Source: CALBTQ01 sp036725605 (GTDB taxonomy: Bacteria > Lernaellota > Lernaellaia > Lernaellales > Lernaellaceae). From it: a stretch of DNA of 64,000 bases. This document shows, piece by piece, positions 16,630-25,990 of the stretch (its first letter is position 1; every line of letters starts with the position of its first letter). Below the pieces are notes generated by a model. The model was not told the DNA's origin. It worked only from the letters and a program-made list of their open reading frames with translations, and searched no databases. The position numbers and the translations under genes are program-made. The stretch lies in NCBI GenBank assembly GCA_036725605.1, contig DAIMDW010000010.1, positions 89,459-153,458 on the forward strand, in the 5' to 3' direction.

Positions 16630-17664
16630 ATGGAAACACGAAGCAAGCAATACACGAAAAACTTCGACGCGGAGCGCTATCGCCTGCGCCCGGCGAAGGA
16701 ATTATCGCCGTCTGGACCGGACAGAAAAGAAAATCAATTATTCATCATCGTAGCGATTGTGTTGTTGTTGCTCTTTTTTCTGCAGTTGTCGCTTTTCGAG
16801 ACCGTCTTCCATTTGACGAAGGTGATACATATTATTACGTGGTACATTCTGCCGGCTTTGCTTTTTGTTTTTGTAAATTGGCGCCTGACCGTGCTGCGTC
16901 GCCAGTGGGAGGGGACGCCGCTGTGTAAAATCGGCGAGATGCAGCCGGGACCGGTGCGGGTCAAAGGCCGCGTAAAGCGGCTCCACGATCTGGTCGTGCC
17001 CAACACCCATATCAGAGTCGCGTTTTTGCGTCACACTCATATCGTACGACGTGATGACGATACGTTCACCGATGTATCCGATTCGTCCGACAATCCGTTT
17101 TATCTCGTCGATGATACCGGCCGGGTGTTGGTCGATCCGCGGGAAGCGGCAATCGAAACGACCATGGTGTGTGAAGATGACAAGCCGAAATTCGGATATA
17201 TCTGGAACATGGAAACAACGGAGGATAATTACGATTTCCTTCCCGATGGCGAACCGGTCACGGTGATCGGATTCGCCCGCGAACTGGAAGCGAAGGATTC
17301 GCCGCGAACGCGGCGGGTGATCGAACGGCTGCGGGAGATCAAGAGCGACCCCGAGTTGCTGGCGAAGTATGATCTTGACGGCGACGGCGTGATCGACGAG
17401 GCCGAATGGGAGGCGGTGCGGCGCGAAGCGACCGAGGAAATCGCCCGCCGGCCGCAGGGGCGGATCGAGCGGTTGATGATCGGCAAACCACCGCTGGAGA
17501 GCGCGCCCTATTACATCGGCAAAGATTCACCGGTGGAATCTTTCCGGTGGAAATTCATGATCGCCCTGGGCGTCTATGCGGGACTGACCTTGCTGGTGAT
17601 TGTTCCCATGTATTTCGGATCGATGTGGTTTCGGGACCTGCTGATGCTCCTCCTGGAGGATTGA
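16630..17664 (+). CDS. GIDE-like membrane protein with canonical EF-hand, copy 2
   Basis: 344 residues and paralogous along its full length to 15436-16470. It has the same plan: basic N-terminus, two membrane helices, G-P-V-R-V-K-G-R-V, P-F-Y-L-V-D-D-T-G-R-V-L-V-D-P, E-P-V-T-V-I-G-F-A-R-E, EF-hand, M-I-G-K-P-P-L-E-S, last helix. Here the EF-hand loop at residues 248-259 is canonical (D-L-D-G-D-G-V-I-D-E-A-E, with Glu at position 12), so this copy may bind Ca2+ while copy 1 may not. The most divergent part is the segment at about residues 133-185, between the OB-like strands. Role unknown. Confidence 0.7.
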   Translation: METRSKQYTKNFDAERYRLRPAKELSPSGPDRKENQLFIIVAIVLLLLFFLQLSLFETVFHLTKVIHIITWYILPALLFVFVNWRLTVLRRQWEGTPLCKIGEMQPGPVRVKGRVKRLHDLVVPNTHIRVAFLRHTHIVRRDDDTFTDVSDSSDNPFYLVDDTGRVLVDPREAAIETTMVCEDDKPKFGYIWNMETTEDNYDFLPDGEPVTVIGFARELEAKDSPRTRRVIERLREIKSDPELLAKYDLDGDGVIDEAEWEAVRREATEEIARRPQGRIERLMIGKPPLESAPYYIGKDSPVESFRWKFMIALGVYAGLTLLVIVPMYFGSMWFRDLLMLLLED

Positions 17665-17846
17665 TTCGCGTTCGCGATTGTCCGATTCCGGCGGGCTTTT
17701 TTCGAACGAACGGTTACTTGTATATTAATTATCAGTCATTTCAATATGTTTACGATTCGCCGGGTTAAATGCGGCGGCGAATTGATTATTTTAGAATTAA
17801 GGAGTATTCTGTTTTTTCGTGGTCAGCCATTTTTTTGGAGGCGGAA

Positions 17847-19202
17847 ATGGAATGGAAAAATCACCGTCTGCCGATCGTGGTGCTTATGGTTATTCTTTCG
17901 ATGGCGTTGATGGGAGCGCAGGGCTGCAACGGCGACGATGACGACGATTCCATCGATGACGACGCTTCTCCCGCCGACGATGACAACGACACTTTCACCC
18001 CCGACGACGATAGCGACGACGACGATACCGTCGTTGACGACGATGTGGACGACGACGCCACGCCCGACGACGACGTTGACGACGACATCGATGACGATAC
18101 CACGCCGTCCGCGGAAGATCGTCTGGTGCTGCTGGGTTCGACCGCCGACGGCTATGCGGCGTGGACGCAAACCGACGACGGTTGGCAAAGGCAGGTGATT
18201 CCGGCCCCGACGGTCGACGAGGAGACCTCGCTGTTGCGCGGCCCGGTGTTGATCCGCGACGGCTCGTATGGATATTCATTATGGAATATCTTTCACGGAG
18301 TGGATGGTCTGGGCGGATTTTCCTATACCATGGGCAACCAATGGCTGGCTTACGACCGGCAAACCGGCTGGCGCGCCGCCGAGGAGTTGGCTCCCGCGCA
18401 GGCCCGGCGGTTCGTGAAATGGATCGGACTGCCGGCCGACGATACGCTGTGGGCGAGCGCCAATCTGCTGCTGTACGTTAGCATTCCCATGCAGCCGCCG
18501 TTGTACTACGACAACGTGCAATTGCTGCATTACGATGCCGCGCAGCCGCAGGTCGTGTTCGACGGCAACGAAAGCGGGTTCTACGCCATCGACATTCCGA
18601 CCGCCACGGCGGGATTGATGCAGATGTATGTCGACGACGAGAAGCTGATGATGGTGTACGACGGCGAACAGTGGAGCCCTTATACGCTGCCCGCCGGATT
18701 CGAGGACATCCGGGTGTTCGACCTGAACCTCGACGCGTCGCTGGACGGCTATGCCACGTACAATCGGGACGATAAGCGTTGGGTGGGGAAAATCGAGGAC
18801 GGCGTATGGACGCAGCAACCGATACCGGCGCAGTGTCTGTTGCCCGAGCGGTTTTATCCGCAATACCTGGCGCGTCACGGCGGGCACGTCGTGGCCTACT
18901 ATGCGTACAAGGATACGCGATTCCTGGAGAAGCGCGACGGCCAGTGGTATTGCCGCTCGTTCGAGACGGAATACGGCGACCTGTACGTGCGCAACGCGAT
19001 CGCCTATACCGGCGAGGTGGTGTACGTGTCGTTGGACCGGGAATGGCATGAGTTCGGCGGCCGCGTACTGCGTTTCGATCCGGACGGCTACGAAGACCTG
19101 ATACTGCCGACGGAAATGGAACACCTGTGGGGCTTGTACATGACCGGCCCGACCGCGCCGCCGCGACAGTACCTCAAGGGCGAAATGTATATCCTGTATT
19201 GA
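17847..19202 (+). CDS. Asp-linker lipoprotein, tandem copy 1
   Basis: 451 residues. The ATG at 17847 has GGAGG five bases upstream. The lipobox is L-M-G-A-Q-G-C with Cys27, then N-G-D-D-D-D-D and an Asp-rich linker to about residue 90 with Thr/Ser/Pro breaks. The remaining ~360 residues are beta-rich, starting D-R-L-V-L-L-G-S-T-A-D-G-Y-A-A-W-T-Q-T and ending G-L-Y-M-T-G-P-T-A-P-P-R-Q-Y. Internal repeats of strand-turn-strand (W-x-x-x-x-I-P-x-x) suggest a propeller-like head. It is a clear paralog of the next gene; both ends match closely. It is predicted to be lipid-anchored at the outer envelope; ligand unknown. Confidence 0.75.
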   Translation: MEWKNHRLPIVVLMVILSMALMGAQGCNGDDDDDSIDDDASPADDDNDTFTPDDDSDDDDTVVDDDVDDDATPDDDVDDDIDDDTTPSAEDRLVLLGSTADGYAAWTQTDDGWQRQVIPAPTVDEETSLLRGPVLIRDGSYGYSLWNIFHGVDGLGGFSYTMGNQWLAYDRQTGWRAAEELAPAQARRFVKWIGLPADDTLWASANLLLYVSIPMQPPLYYDNVQLLHYDAAQPQVVFDGNESGFYAIDIPTATAGLMQMYVDDEKLMMVYDGEQWSPYTLPAGFEDIRVFDLNLDASLDGYATYNRDDKRWVGKIEDGVWTQQPIPAQCLLPERFYPQYLARHGGHVVAYYAYKDTRFLEKRDGQWYCRSFETEYGDLYVRNAIAYTGEVVYVSLDREWHEFGGRVLRFDPDGYEDLILPTEMEHLWGLYMTGPTAPPRQYLKGEMYILY

Positions 19203-19259
19203 GCGCGATGAAAATTGACTCGCGTTCGTGGTTGTTCGACTTGTATTTTTGAGGTGATG

Positions 19260-20612
19260 ATGAGGCGGGAAGCATGGAGTTTGCCGATCCGCATGATGCT
19301 GATTATCTTATCGTTGGCGTTGATGGGAGCGCAGGGCTGCAACGGCGACGATGACGACGATTCCATCGATGACGACGGTTCTCCCGCCGATGACGACAAC
19401 GACACGTTAACCCCCGACGATGACGACTCCTCAACAGCCGACGACGACAACGACACTTCGTCCGACGACGACAACGACGACGATACCGACGCCGACGACG
19501 ATGTCGACGACGACGACGTCACGCCGTCCGACGAAGATCGTCTGGTGCTGGTGGGCACGACCGCCGACGGCTATGCCGCGTGGACGCAAACCGCCGACGG
19601 TTGGGAAATGCAGGCGATCCCGGCGCCGGAAGTTCCCGAGAAAGAGATGTTGATACTCGGCCCGGTGTTGATTCACGACGGCGAAACCGGTTATTCGCTC
19701 TGGAACCGTTTCCATCCGATCGAGAACGTTGTCGGCTTAGGTTACACGACGGGCAACCAGTGGTTGACCTATGACCGGCAAAACGGCTGGCGGGAGAACG
19801 ACGAGATTGCGCCCGCGTTGCCGCGGCGATTCGTGCGGTGGATCGGATTGCCGGCGGGCGATTCGTTGTGGGTGAGCTCGCAATGGTTTTTGTCAATATT
19901 CTATTTTGTGGGTTCGATCATCAATGAAAACCTCTTGCTCATGCATTACGACGGCGCTTCGCCGGGAGAAGATTACGACCTGGGCGAGAACCGGATTCTG
20001 GCGATCGATATCCCGACCGCCACGACGGGCTTGTTGCAGGTTTGGCCCGAACCGACGCAAGTGTTCGCCTACGACGGCGTAACGTGGCGCCCCTTCGACC
20101 CTCCCGCCGGATTCGAGACCGGCCGTTTCCATGCGTTCAGCCTCGATGAATCGCTGAACGGCTATGCCATCTATTACGATAACAGTACGATCTGGGTTGT
20201 GGAAATCCAGGACGACGTGTGGACCAAGGTGCCGATGCCGACCGAATGCCTGGAACCCGAGCGATTCGAACCTTGGAGTCTGGTGCGAAATGGCGATCAT
20301 GTAGTGGTCTTGGAGGGATATCGCGATCAGCGGTTCATGGAAAAGCGCGATGGGCAGTGGTATTGCCGGAAATATGAAACGGAAGAGTTCGCTATGGTAA
20401 TCAGGCACGCCCTGGCTTACACGGACGATATCGTCTATCTGGCGGTGGATCAGCAATACGACCTGGGGCGCCGGGTACTTCGCTTCGATCCGGACGGATA
20501 CGAAGATCTGACGCTGCCGCCGAAATTGGAACATCTACGGGGATTGTACATGACCGGCCCGACCGCGCCGCCCCGCCAGTACATCACCGGCGAGATGTAT
20601 ATCCTGTATTGA
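19260..20612 (+). CDS. Asp-linker lipoprotein, tandem copy 2
   Basis: 450 residues. The start at 19260 is preceded by GAGGTGATG (an ATG at 19257 is also possible). Lipobox A-L-M-G-A-Q-G-C (Cys27), then N-G-D-D-D-D-D-S-I-D-D-D and a linker of about 60 residues. The head domain is the same as in the preceding gene: D-R-L-V-L-V-G-T-T-A-D-G-Y-A-A-W-T-Q-T to P-P-R-Q-Y-I-T-G-E-M-Y-I-L-Y. The first 20 codons after the lipobox are nearly identical at the DNA level, showing recent duplication or conversion. A scar of a third copy lies at 22309-22385. Confidence 0.75.
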   Translation: MRREAWSLPIRMMLIILSLALMGAQGCNGDDDDDSIDDDGSPADDDNDTLTPDDDDSSTADDDNDTSSDDDNDDDTDADDDVDDDDVTPSDEDRLVLVGTTADGYAAWTQTADGWEMQAIPAPEVPEKEMLILGPVLIHDGETGYSLWNRFHPIENVVGLGYTTGNQWLTYDRQNGWRENDEIAPALPRRFVRWIGLPAGDSLWVSSQWFLSIFYFVGSIINENLLLMHYDGASPGEDYDLGENRILAIDIPTATTGLLQVWPEPTQVFAYDGVTWRPFDPPAGFETGRFHAFSLDESLNGYAIYYDNSTIWVVEIQDDVWTKVPMPTECLEPERFEPWSLVRNGDHVVVLEGYRDQRFMEKRDGQWYCRKYETEEFAMVIRHALAYTDDIVYLAVDQQYDLGRRVLRFDPDGYEDLTLPPKLEHLRGLYMTGPTAPPRQYITGEMYILY

Positions 20613-20695
20613 GCGGTAATAATTGGACTTTTTATTGATATATAATTATATTATAAAAAGACACTAATCGACTCACCCGTATTGAAGGTCGAGCG

Positions 20696-22153
20696 ATGGG
20701 AAAGTTTTTTCGTCTCCGGACGGTATTGCTATCAGTATTACTGTCATTTTTTCTAATATATATTCCCCAATATAATACGTTTACGGACAATGACCGAAGT
20801 ATTTTGAATGTTGCCTTTGCACAAGAGCCAACATTACGACCTTCTTCATCTCTGCTTCGTGTTTTTTCACTCTATTTATTCTCCCCAACGAGCAATGATG
20901 ACGCATATAAATATATATACAATTACCCGATTTCATCGACAGATTTAAGACTTTTAAAAGATTATGAACAAACAACGAATCACAGATTCCTTTCAAATAC
21001 ATATACTTATTCAGATCTATTAATGAAGCTCAACGCCATCAACAATTTTCAATACAAAACTTCATTTAATTACTTTTTGAAGAGCAATGTCTTAACTTGC
21101 CAAACGTATCAGAGTTATTTTGGTCGGGAGAATTCGTATTCTTATAATCCTAATAAAAAACTCTATGATATAAATAAATATTATTCTCCAATAAAAATAT
21201 TAAAAAACTCATTTCATGAAGGTATTGTTTATACAGAAGGCAGTCCTTGGGTCAAATCAAAAGTCGAGTTCAAAACAGAGTCCGAACAAAATGCGCTTAG
21301 ATCAAGATGGATGGCTTCCATACATAAAGAAAAAGTGAAATATTCCGAATTAGTAGGCAGTTATGGTAGAAGGAAAACAATTCAAAACGATTATCCAGGC
21401 GCAGTAAAATTGTATGAAGGTGAAGGTCCTGGTGTGTTTGATGCAGTTTATTGGTGTTGTAAGGGTTCAAAATATGATTTTATTATTGTTGTGGAAGATA
21501 AAGGCGGAAGTGGTCGTTTGGGAACCAGAAAAGTAGATGGCGTTGTTATACAACAAGGACACCCGGCCTATGTAAAAGATATTGCGCTAAATAGCATGAA
21601 TAAGGTTATTAACGGCGAATACGATTGCACGACGTATTTTGATGATATACCTATAGGTAATAATTTAAGCTTGTTCAAGCGGATCGCACGAGACGTTGAA
21701 TTTGGTAAGGTTGAAATTGTGCTCTACAAGACTTTGATACCAAGGCTTAATTCCTATACAACATCTGTAAAGCGAAGGATATTATCGAGTTTCCCAGGTC
21801 AAGGATATAAAGCATCATTAAACAAGATTATGGCCTATAAAATAATGGGGCTCAATGTCGAACCTGGTCCGGCATCGATTAATAGAGTCTACTTTAATAA
21901 TCGTCCGGTCGATGATTTAATTAAAATAAAGGACTTGAAAGACATTGAACCAAAAGATTGTCAAATCTCGGATTATGAGTTAAAGAGAATGAGAATAATT
22001 CTCAATGATAAAAAATTATCTTTTTATACATATCAATTAGATCATTTAGATTATAAAGTTAAAGGAATTGATAATGAATTAGATACAGATTTAGCAAAGG
22101 AAATGATGTTGAAAAAATTAGAATATAGCCTTAGAAGAGCCCGTAGGCCGTGA
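20696..22153 (+). CDS. AT-rich secreted PD-(D/E)XK-like protein
   Basis: 485 residues in strongly AT-rich DNA, unlike its neighbours. The N-terminus is basic then hydrophobic (T-V-L-L-S-V-L-L-S-F-F-L-I-Y-I) with a possible cleavage after V-A-F-A-Q. Residues 245-300 contain F-D-A-V-Y (Asp249), strands, then V-V-E-D-K-G-G-S-G (Glu267-x-Lys269), and a downstream V-I-Q-Q-G-H-P-A-Y. The D...E-x-K pattern with G-G-S-G-x-L-G and Q-Q-G-x-x-x-Y matches restriction-endonuclease-fold toxin domains of polymorphic toxin systems. The assignment is by motif only. The C-terminal third is Lys-rich helix/coil. No obvious immunity partner follows. Confidence 0.6.
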   Translation: MGKFFRLRTVLLSVLLSFFLIYIPQYNTFTDNDRSILNVAFAQEPTLRPSSSLLRVFSLYLFSPTSNDDAYKYIYNYPISSTDLRLLKDYEQTTNHRFLSNTYTYSDLLMKLNAINNFQYKTSFNYFLKSNVLTCQTYQSYFGRENSYSYNPNKKLYDINKYYSPIKILKNSFHEGIVYTEGSPWVKSKVEFKTESEQNALRSRWMASIHKEKVKYSELVGSYGRRKTIQNDYPGAVKLYEGEGPGVFDAVYWCCKGSKYDFIIVVEDKGGSGRLGTRKVDGVVIQQGHPAYVKDIALNSMNKVINGEYDCTTYFDDIPIGNNLSLFKRIARDVEFGKVEIVLYKTLIPRLNSYTTSVKRRILSSFPGQGYKASLNKIMAYKIMGLNVEPGPASINRVYFNNRPVDDLIKIKDLKDIEPKDCQISDYELKRMRIILNDKKLSFYTYQLDHLDYKVKGIDNELDTDLAKEMMLKKLEYSLRRARRP

Positions 22154-22308
22154 AAACAGTCTCTTTTTCGGGATAGAACTTGGTACGAACAATGAATTCG
22201 TCGAGACAACACTTTAATGAGTAACGATGTTGGACAGGATCAGTGCAACTATTTGAATAATATCTTTTGGCTTTTTTATGAGGTTTTCCGATCAGGTGAA
22301 TCTCTTAG

Positions 22309-22385
22309 GCGCCGCCCCGTCAGTACATCACCGGCGAGATGTATCCGCAGATCGGAGCGCGATGAAAATTGACTCGCGTTCGTGA
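22309..22385 (+). repeat. Scar of a third lipoprotein copy
   Basis: CGCCGCCCCGTCAGTACATC at the start matches the 3' end of the lipoprotein gene at about 20567-20600, and GAGCGCGATGAAAATTGACT through CGCGTTCGTG matches 19201-19233. The AT-rich gene at 20696-22153 therefore lies between two copies of the same tail sequence. This looks like a remnant of a third tandem unit. The rest of 22154-22448 holds no gene I can support. Confidence 0.7.
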
Positions 22386-22448
22386 ATCAAGTACGGTGCC
22401 TGGACAGGGCCAACGGCGCCGATGCGACAACGAACGAAGAGTTGATCA

Positions 22449-24086
22449 ATGAGCGACAACAAACCGACCTCCTCCGCGCCGTGGTGGCAACGCGGCATCG
22501 TCTACCAGATTTACGTACGCAGCTTCGCCGACGCCAACGGCGACGGCATCGGCGATTTGCCGGGCATCGCCGAACATCTGGATTACCTCAACGATGGCAC
22601 GCCCGACTCGCTGGGCGTCGACGCGATCTGGCTGACCCCCTTTTACCAGAGCCCGAACCGCGACTTCGGCTACGACGTGTCCGACTACCGGCAGGTGCAT
22701 CCGGAGCACGGAACGATGGCCGATTTCGAACGGTTGCTGGCCGAGGCGCACCGGCGCGGCATCCGGATCATCAACGACTTCGTGCCCAACCACACGTCGG
22801 ACGAACACCCGTGGTTCGTCGAATCGCGCGCAAGCCGCGACAATCCCAAGCGCGACTGGTACATCTGGCGCGACGGCAAGGGCGGCAAGGAGCCCACCAA
22901 CTGGCAGGCGGCGCCGGGCGGCAAGGCGTGGGAGTTCGACAAGCAGACCGGCCAGTACTTCTACCACGCGTTCTTCGATTTTCAGCCCGACCTGAACTGG
23001 CGCAATCCGGAGGTGAAGCGCGCGGTGCTCGACGACATCCGCTTCTGGCTGGACAAGGGCGTCGACGGCTTCCGGCTCGACCTGATCAACTACCTGCTCG
23101 AGGACGAGAACTTCCGCGACAATCCGCGCCTGCTGGCCGGCTGGTACATGGGCAAGCTGCAGGACACGACCTATACCCGCGACCTGCCCGAGACGCACGC
23201 GGTGCTCAAAGAGTTCCGCCGCCTCACCGACGAATTCCGGGACCGGATGATGGTCGGGGAGATCGTTTCGTTTCCGTGGCAACAGTCGCCGGCGGCCGCC
23301 TACACCAACCGCGAGGAACTGCACCTGGCGTTCAACATGGAGTTTCTCGCCGTGGCGCGCTTCCGGGCCGACGCGTTCCGGCGGGTGGTCGATCGCTTCG
23401 AGGAGCGCTGCCCGGCGGACGGCTGGCCGGCCTACGTGCTGTCGAACCACGACGTGCCGCGCCACGCCGGGCGGCTGGGCGGGTACGCAATTTACGGGCA
23501 CCGGCCGTACGCGATGGACCGGGCGAAAATCTGCGCCGCGATGCTGCTCACGCTGCGCGGCACGCCGTTCATGTACTACGGCGAGGAATTGGCGATGACC
23601 AACCGCTGGTGGCCGCTCAAGGACGTGAAAGATCCACTGGGGCGCAAGGTTTGGCCGTTGTACCAGGGTCGCGACGCCTGCCGCACGCCGATGCTCTGGA
23701 CGGCCGAGCCGGGCGCGGGATTTTCCGGCGGCAAACCGTGGCTGGCGGTGGATCCGCAGGCCGAACGCCTGTGCGTGGCGACCGCCTCGCGTGATCCGGA
23801 ATCGGTGCTGAGCTTCTACCGGCGGCTGACCTGGCTGCGGCGCAACACGCCCGCGCTGCAAACCGGAGACTACGAGGCGCTCGGCGCGCCGCGTCCGGAC
23901 GTCTACCTGTACCGCCGCCGCAACGAAACGCAGTCGATCGTCGTGGCGCTCAACTTCACCGGCCGCCCGGCGCAACTGCCGGCCGACGTGGGCGGCGCGG
24001 TGCTGCTCAGTTCGTCGCCCGCGCGCAACGAAGCGGCGAAGAACGTCACCCTCGCTCCCTACGAGGCGCTGCTGCTGGCGGAGTAG
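22449..24086 (+). CDS. GH13 alpha-glucosidase/amylase family enzyme
   Basis: 545 residues, a full glycoside hydrolase family 13 protein that cleaves or transfers alpha-glucosidic linkages. Region I is N-D-F-V-P-N-H-T-S. The nucleophile is Asp211 in G-F-R-L-D-L, the acid/base is Glu271 in M-V-G-E-I-V, and the third carboxylate is Asp335 in S-N-H-D-V-P-R-H. The early Y-Q-I-Y-V-R-S-F-A-D-x-N-G-D-G-I-G-D-L signature is that of the oligo-1,6-glucosidase/trehalose-synthase-like group. The C-terminal ~80 residues form a beta domain. No signal peptide is present, so it is cytoplasmic. GC content returns to background here. Confidence 0.92.
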   Translation: MSDNKPTSSAPWWQRGIVYQIYVRSFADANGDGIGDLPGIAEHLDYLNDGTPDSLGVDAIWLTPFYQSPNRDFGYDVSDYRQVHPEHGTMADFERLLAEAHRRGIRIINDFVPNHTSDEHPWFVESRASRDNPKRDWYIWRDGKGGKEPTNWQAAPGGKAWEFDKQTGQYFYHAFFDFQPDLNWRNPEVKRAVLDDIRFWLDKGVDGFRLDLINYLLEDENFRDNPRLLAGWYMGKLQDTTYTRDLPETHAVLKEFRRLTDEFRDRMMVGEIVSFPWQQSPAAAYTNREELHLAFNMEFLAVARFRADAFRRVVDRFEERCPADGWPAYVLSNHDVPRHAGRLGGYAIYGHRPYAMDRAKICAAMLLTLRGTPFMYYGEELAMTNRWWPLKDVKDPLGRKVWPLYQGRDACRTPMLWTAEPGAGFSGGKPWLAVDPQAERLCVATASRDPESVLSFYRRLTWLRRNTPALQTGDYEALGAPRPDVYLYRRRNETQSIVVALNFTGRPAQLPADVGGAVLLSSSPARNEAAKNVTLAPYEALLLAE

Positions 24087-24298
24087 GGAAATCCTAAGAA
24101 TCCGATAATTTTCGATGTGCATATTGCTTCTTGCAAATATGGCAAAAATGAGATGTATAATTATTTCCGTATACGGCAATAATAAATCAATAAAATAATT
24201 AGCTGTAACCACAACGCGCTGAATGTGGAGACAAGACGTTTCTTCGCCGTCCGGTGATGGTTTGTTATACGCTTGGCGAGCGGAAATGGAGACGAATC

Positions 24299-25576
24299 AT
24301 GAGAAACAAAACATGGATAATTTTGTTTGTTTTGTTGGTCGGAGCCTCTGCCGCCTGGGGACAGGAGAACGAAACCGCCACGGAGTTCGATCAATTCAGC
24401 GCTCAGTTCAAGGAGATTCAATCGTACTCGGCGGTGCTGGCGCACAATCCCTTTTTGGCGTTGTTTGGAATCGGTTTGGCGCTGCATGAGGATAAAGACA
24501 GTTTTCCCCTGTTTCATCGAGTGCCGTTTATTGATTCGTGGTTTGTATTGATTCCGTTGGGGCTGTTGGCGTTGATCGCAATATTTTCGGACTTCGAACC
24601 GACGACCGGCACCTTGCAGCAATGGCTGAGCGACAATATCGGCACGATCCTCGCGATTCTTGTTCCGTTGATTGCTCTGGTGGGCGAAGCGGCAAATGAA
24701 CATTCGAATTCGCCGGCGGTCGTCCAGGCCGGTTTTTTTGGCGATTTGGTCATCGAGACCAAATATATTGTGTTGGCCGTGGTTAGCGTGGTGAATTTTT
24801 ATGTCATCGCCTCGGTGCGTTTTGCGTTTTCGGTGGTTGTCTCGTTTTTCTCGCCGATGCCGTGGATGTCCGGCATTTGTTCGCTTCTTCGCTCGTTGGT
24901 TGCGGGTGGATTGATCTTTCTTTATTCGTGGCAGCCGTGGCTCGCGATCGTGATCAACATCCTTATCTTTTTGTTTGCTTTGCTGGTTTTTCGTTGGGCA
25001 TACCGTGTCGGGCGATACGTTAAACAGGTCATTTTGGAGCCGGTGGTCCACAAGCTTTTTCATAAGAAGCAGCCGTATGAACTGGTTGCGCGCAAGCTGC
25101 CGCTACGCGGCATGAAGCGCGTTGGTCTGGCGACCGATGGATTGGAATTGGCGTTACCGGTTTTTGTTTTAAAATATCCGAAAATTTCCAAACGCACAAA
25201 AATTTGGTTGCTTAAATGGGCCGACCGCGAGCAAGTGATATTGATGATCCCTCGTCGAATACGCAAACCGAGAGTGTTTTCCTGGCCGGTCGAGGGTGAA
25301 ACGTCGTTCTTGGGCAACGCGCTCCTAAGTTTGGAGATTTTCACTCGTGATAAACATTTTATGCGTTCAAAATTCGCGGTTACCCGTGGATTTGTACCAT
25401 TTAAAGACAAATTGCACCATTTGATAGAGGCGCAAGATTATGTTGATGTCGGAGTGAAAAAGACATTGAAAGAATTGGAAGAACAGACACAAAATTTGAT
25501 CGACGGAGCGCAAGATGCATTGAAGAAAGCGGCTGCCGCCGTTTCCGAGAAAGTAAAATCTCCGGAAAAGACGTAG
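24299..25576 (+). CDS. Exported-type membrane protein of unknown function
   Basis: 425 residues. The ATG at 24299 follows GGAG with an eight-base spacer. It begins with a signal peptide (T-W-I-I-L-F-V-L-L-V-G-A-S-A-A-W-G), then hydrophobic segments near residues 85-100, 118-133, 155-175 and 195-235. The C-terminal ~185 residues are soluble and basic, ending in a helical tail (Q-N-L-I-D-G-A-Q-D-A-L-K-K-A-A-A-A-V-S-E-K-V). I do not recognise the family. A TATAAT at 24156 with TTGCAA 19 bases before it may be its promoter, though the spacing is long. Confidence 0.65.
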   Translation: MRNKTWIILFVLLVGASAAWGQENETATEFDQFSAQFKEIQSYSAVLAHNPFLALFGIGLALHEDKDSFPLFHRVPFIDSWFVLIPLGLLALIAIFSDFEPTTGTLQQWLSDNIGTILAILVPLIALVGEAANEHSNSPAVVQAGFFGDLVIETKYIVLAVVSVVNFYVIASVRFAFSVVVSFFSPMPWMSGICSLLRSLVAGGLIFLYSWQPWLAIVINILIFLFALLVFRWAYRVGRYVKQVILEPVVHKLFHKKQPYELVARKLPLRGMKRVGLATDGLELALPVFVLKYPKISKRTKIWLLKWADREQVILMIPRRIRKPRVFSWPVEGETSFLGNALLSLEIFTRDKHFMRSKFAVTRGFVPFKDKLHHLIEAQDYVDVGVKKTLKELEEQTQNLIDGAQDALKKAAAAVSEKVKSPEKT

Positions 25577-25990
25577 CCATTTGTTGTCGATTTTTGTGCC
25601 GGGCCGTATTGCGCAGCAAAACGTTTTCCACATTCACATGCGGACAAAAAATTATTGTTCAACAAATCGGCAACGTGATCCAAGTTATTAGCAACCGCCC
25701 AGTCTTGACACGATCCGCACCGCTTGGATAATGAAAGAAACTTGCAGATCGATGCAATGCATGACATCAACCAGCGTTTTCCAATCGGTGTGCGGTGAAA
25801 AAAAACGCTGAAGCTATTGAATTGGTCATTTTTTTCGATTTGCTTCCGAATCATTCGACACTGCAATTGCGTTAGAGTCGATATCGATATTGTCATGGAT
25901 GAATATCGATAGAATCGCTGCCGCCTCGGGTAATCCGACTGTTCGAGTCGCGTCGGCAAACAAGTTCTCATGGTGGAGACGGGAGTGAGG
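25577..25990. other. 413-base intergenic region
   Basis: Moderately AT-rich, with no supported gene. The minus strand carries a Cys-rich stretch (R-C-G-S-C-Q-D-W ... S-A-C-E-C-G-K-R-F) at about 25605-25725 that looks like the remains of a zinc-ribbon protein. Its frame runs on into the antisense of the upstream gene, so I do not call it a gene. The right part should hold the promoter of the sensor kinase; no convincing -35/-10 pair with normal spacing was found. Confidence 0.4.

Noticed and set aside
15436..17664. Bacterial ubiquitin-like system based on the GIDE-like genes
   Set aside because: There is no RING domain, E1, E2 or ubiquitin-like gene nearby; GIDE-like domains alone do not imply ubiquitin transfer.
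22382..23794. 470-codon frame overlapping the GH13 gene in another frame
   Set aside because: Arg-rich shadow; the GH13 frame contains all catalytic motifs.
25605..25830. Minus-strand Cys-rich frame (C-G-S-C ... C-E-C-G) downstream of the 24299 gene
   Set aside because: Looks zinc-ribbon-like but the frame continues antisense into a real gene, and no ribosome-binding site precedes the possible ATG. Treated as a possible relic only.
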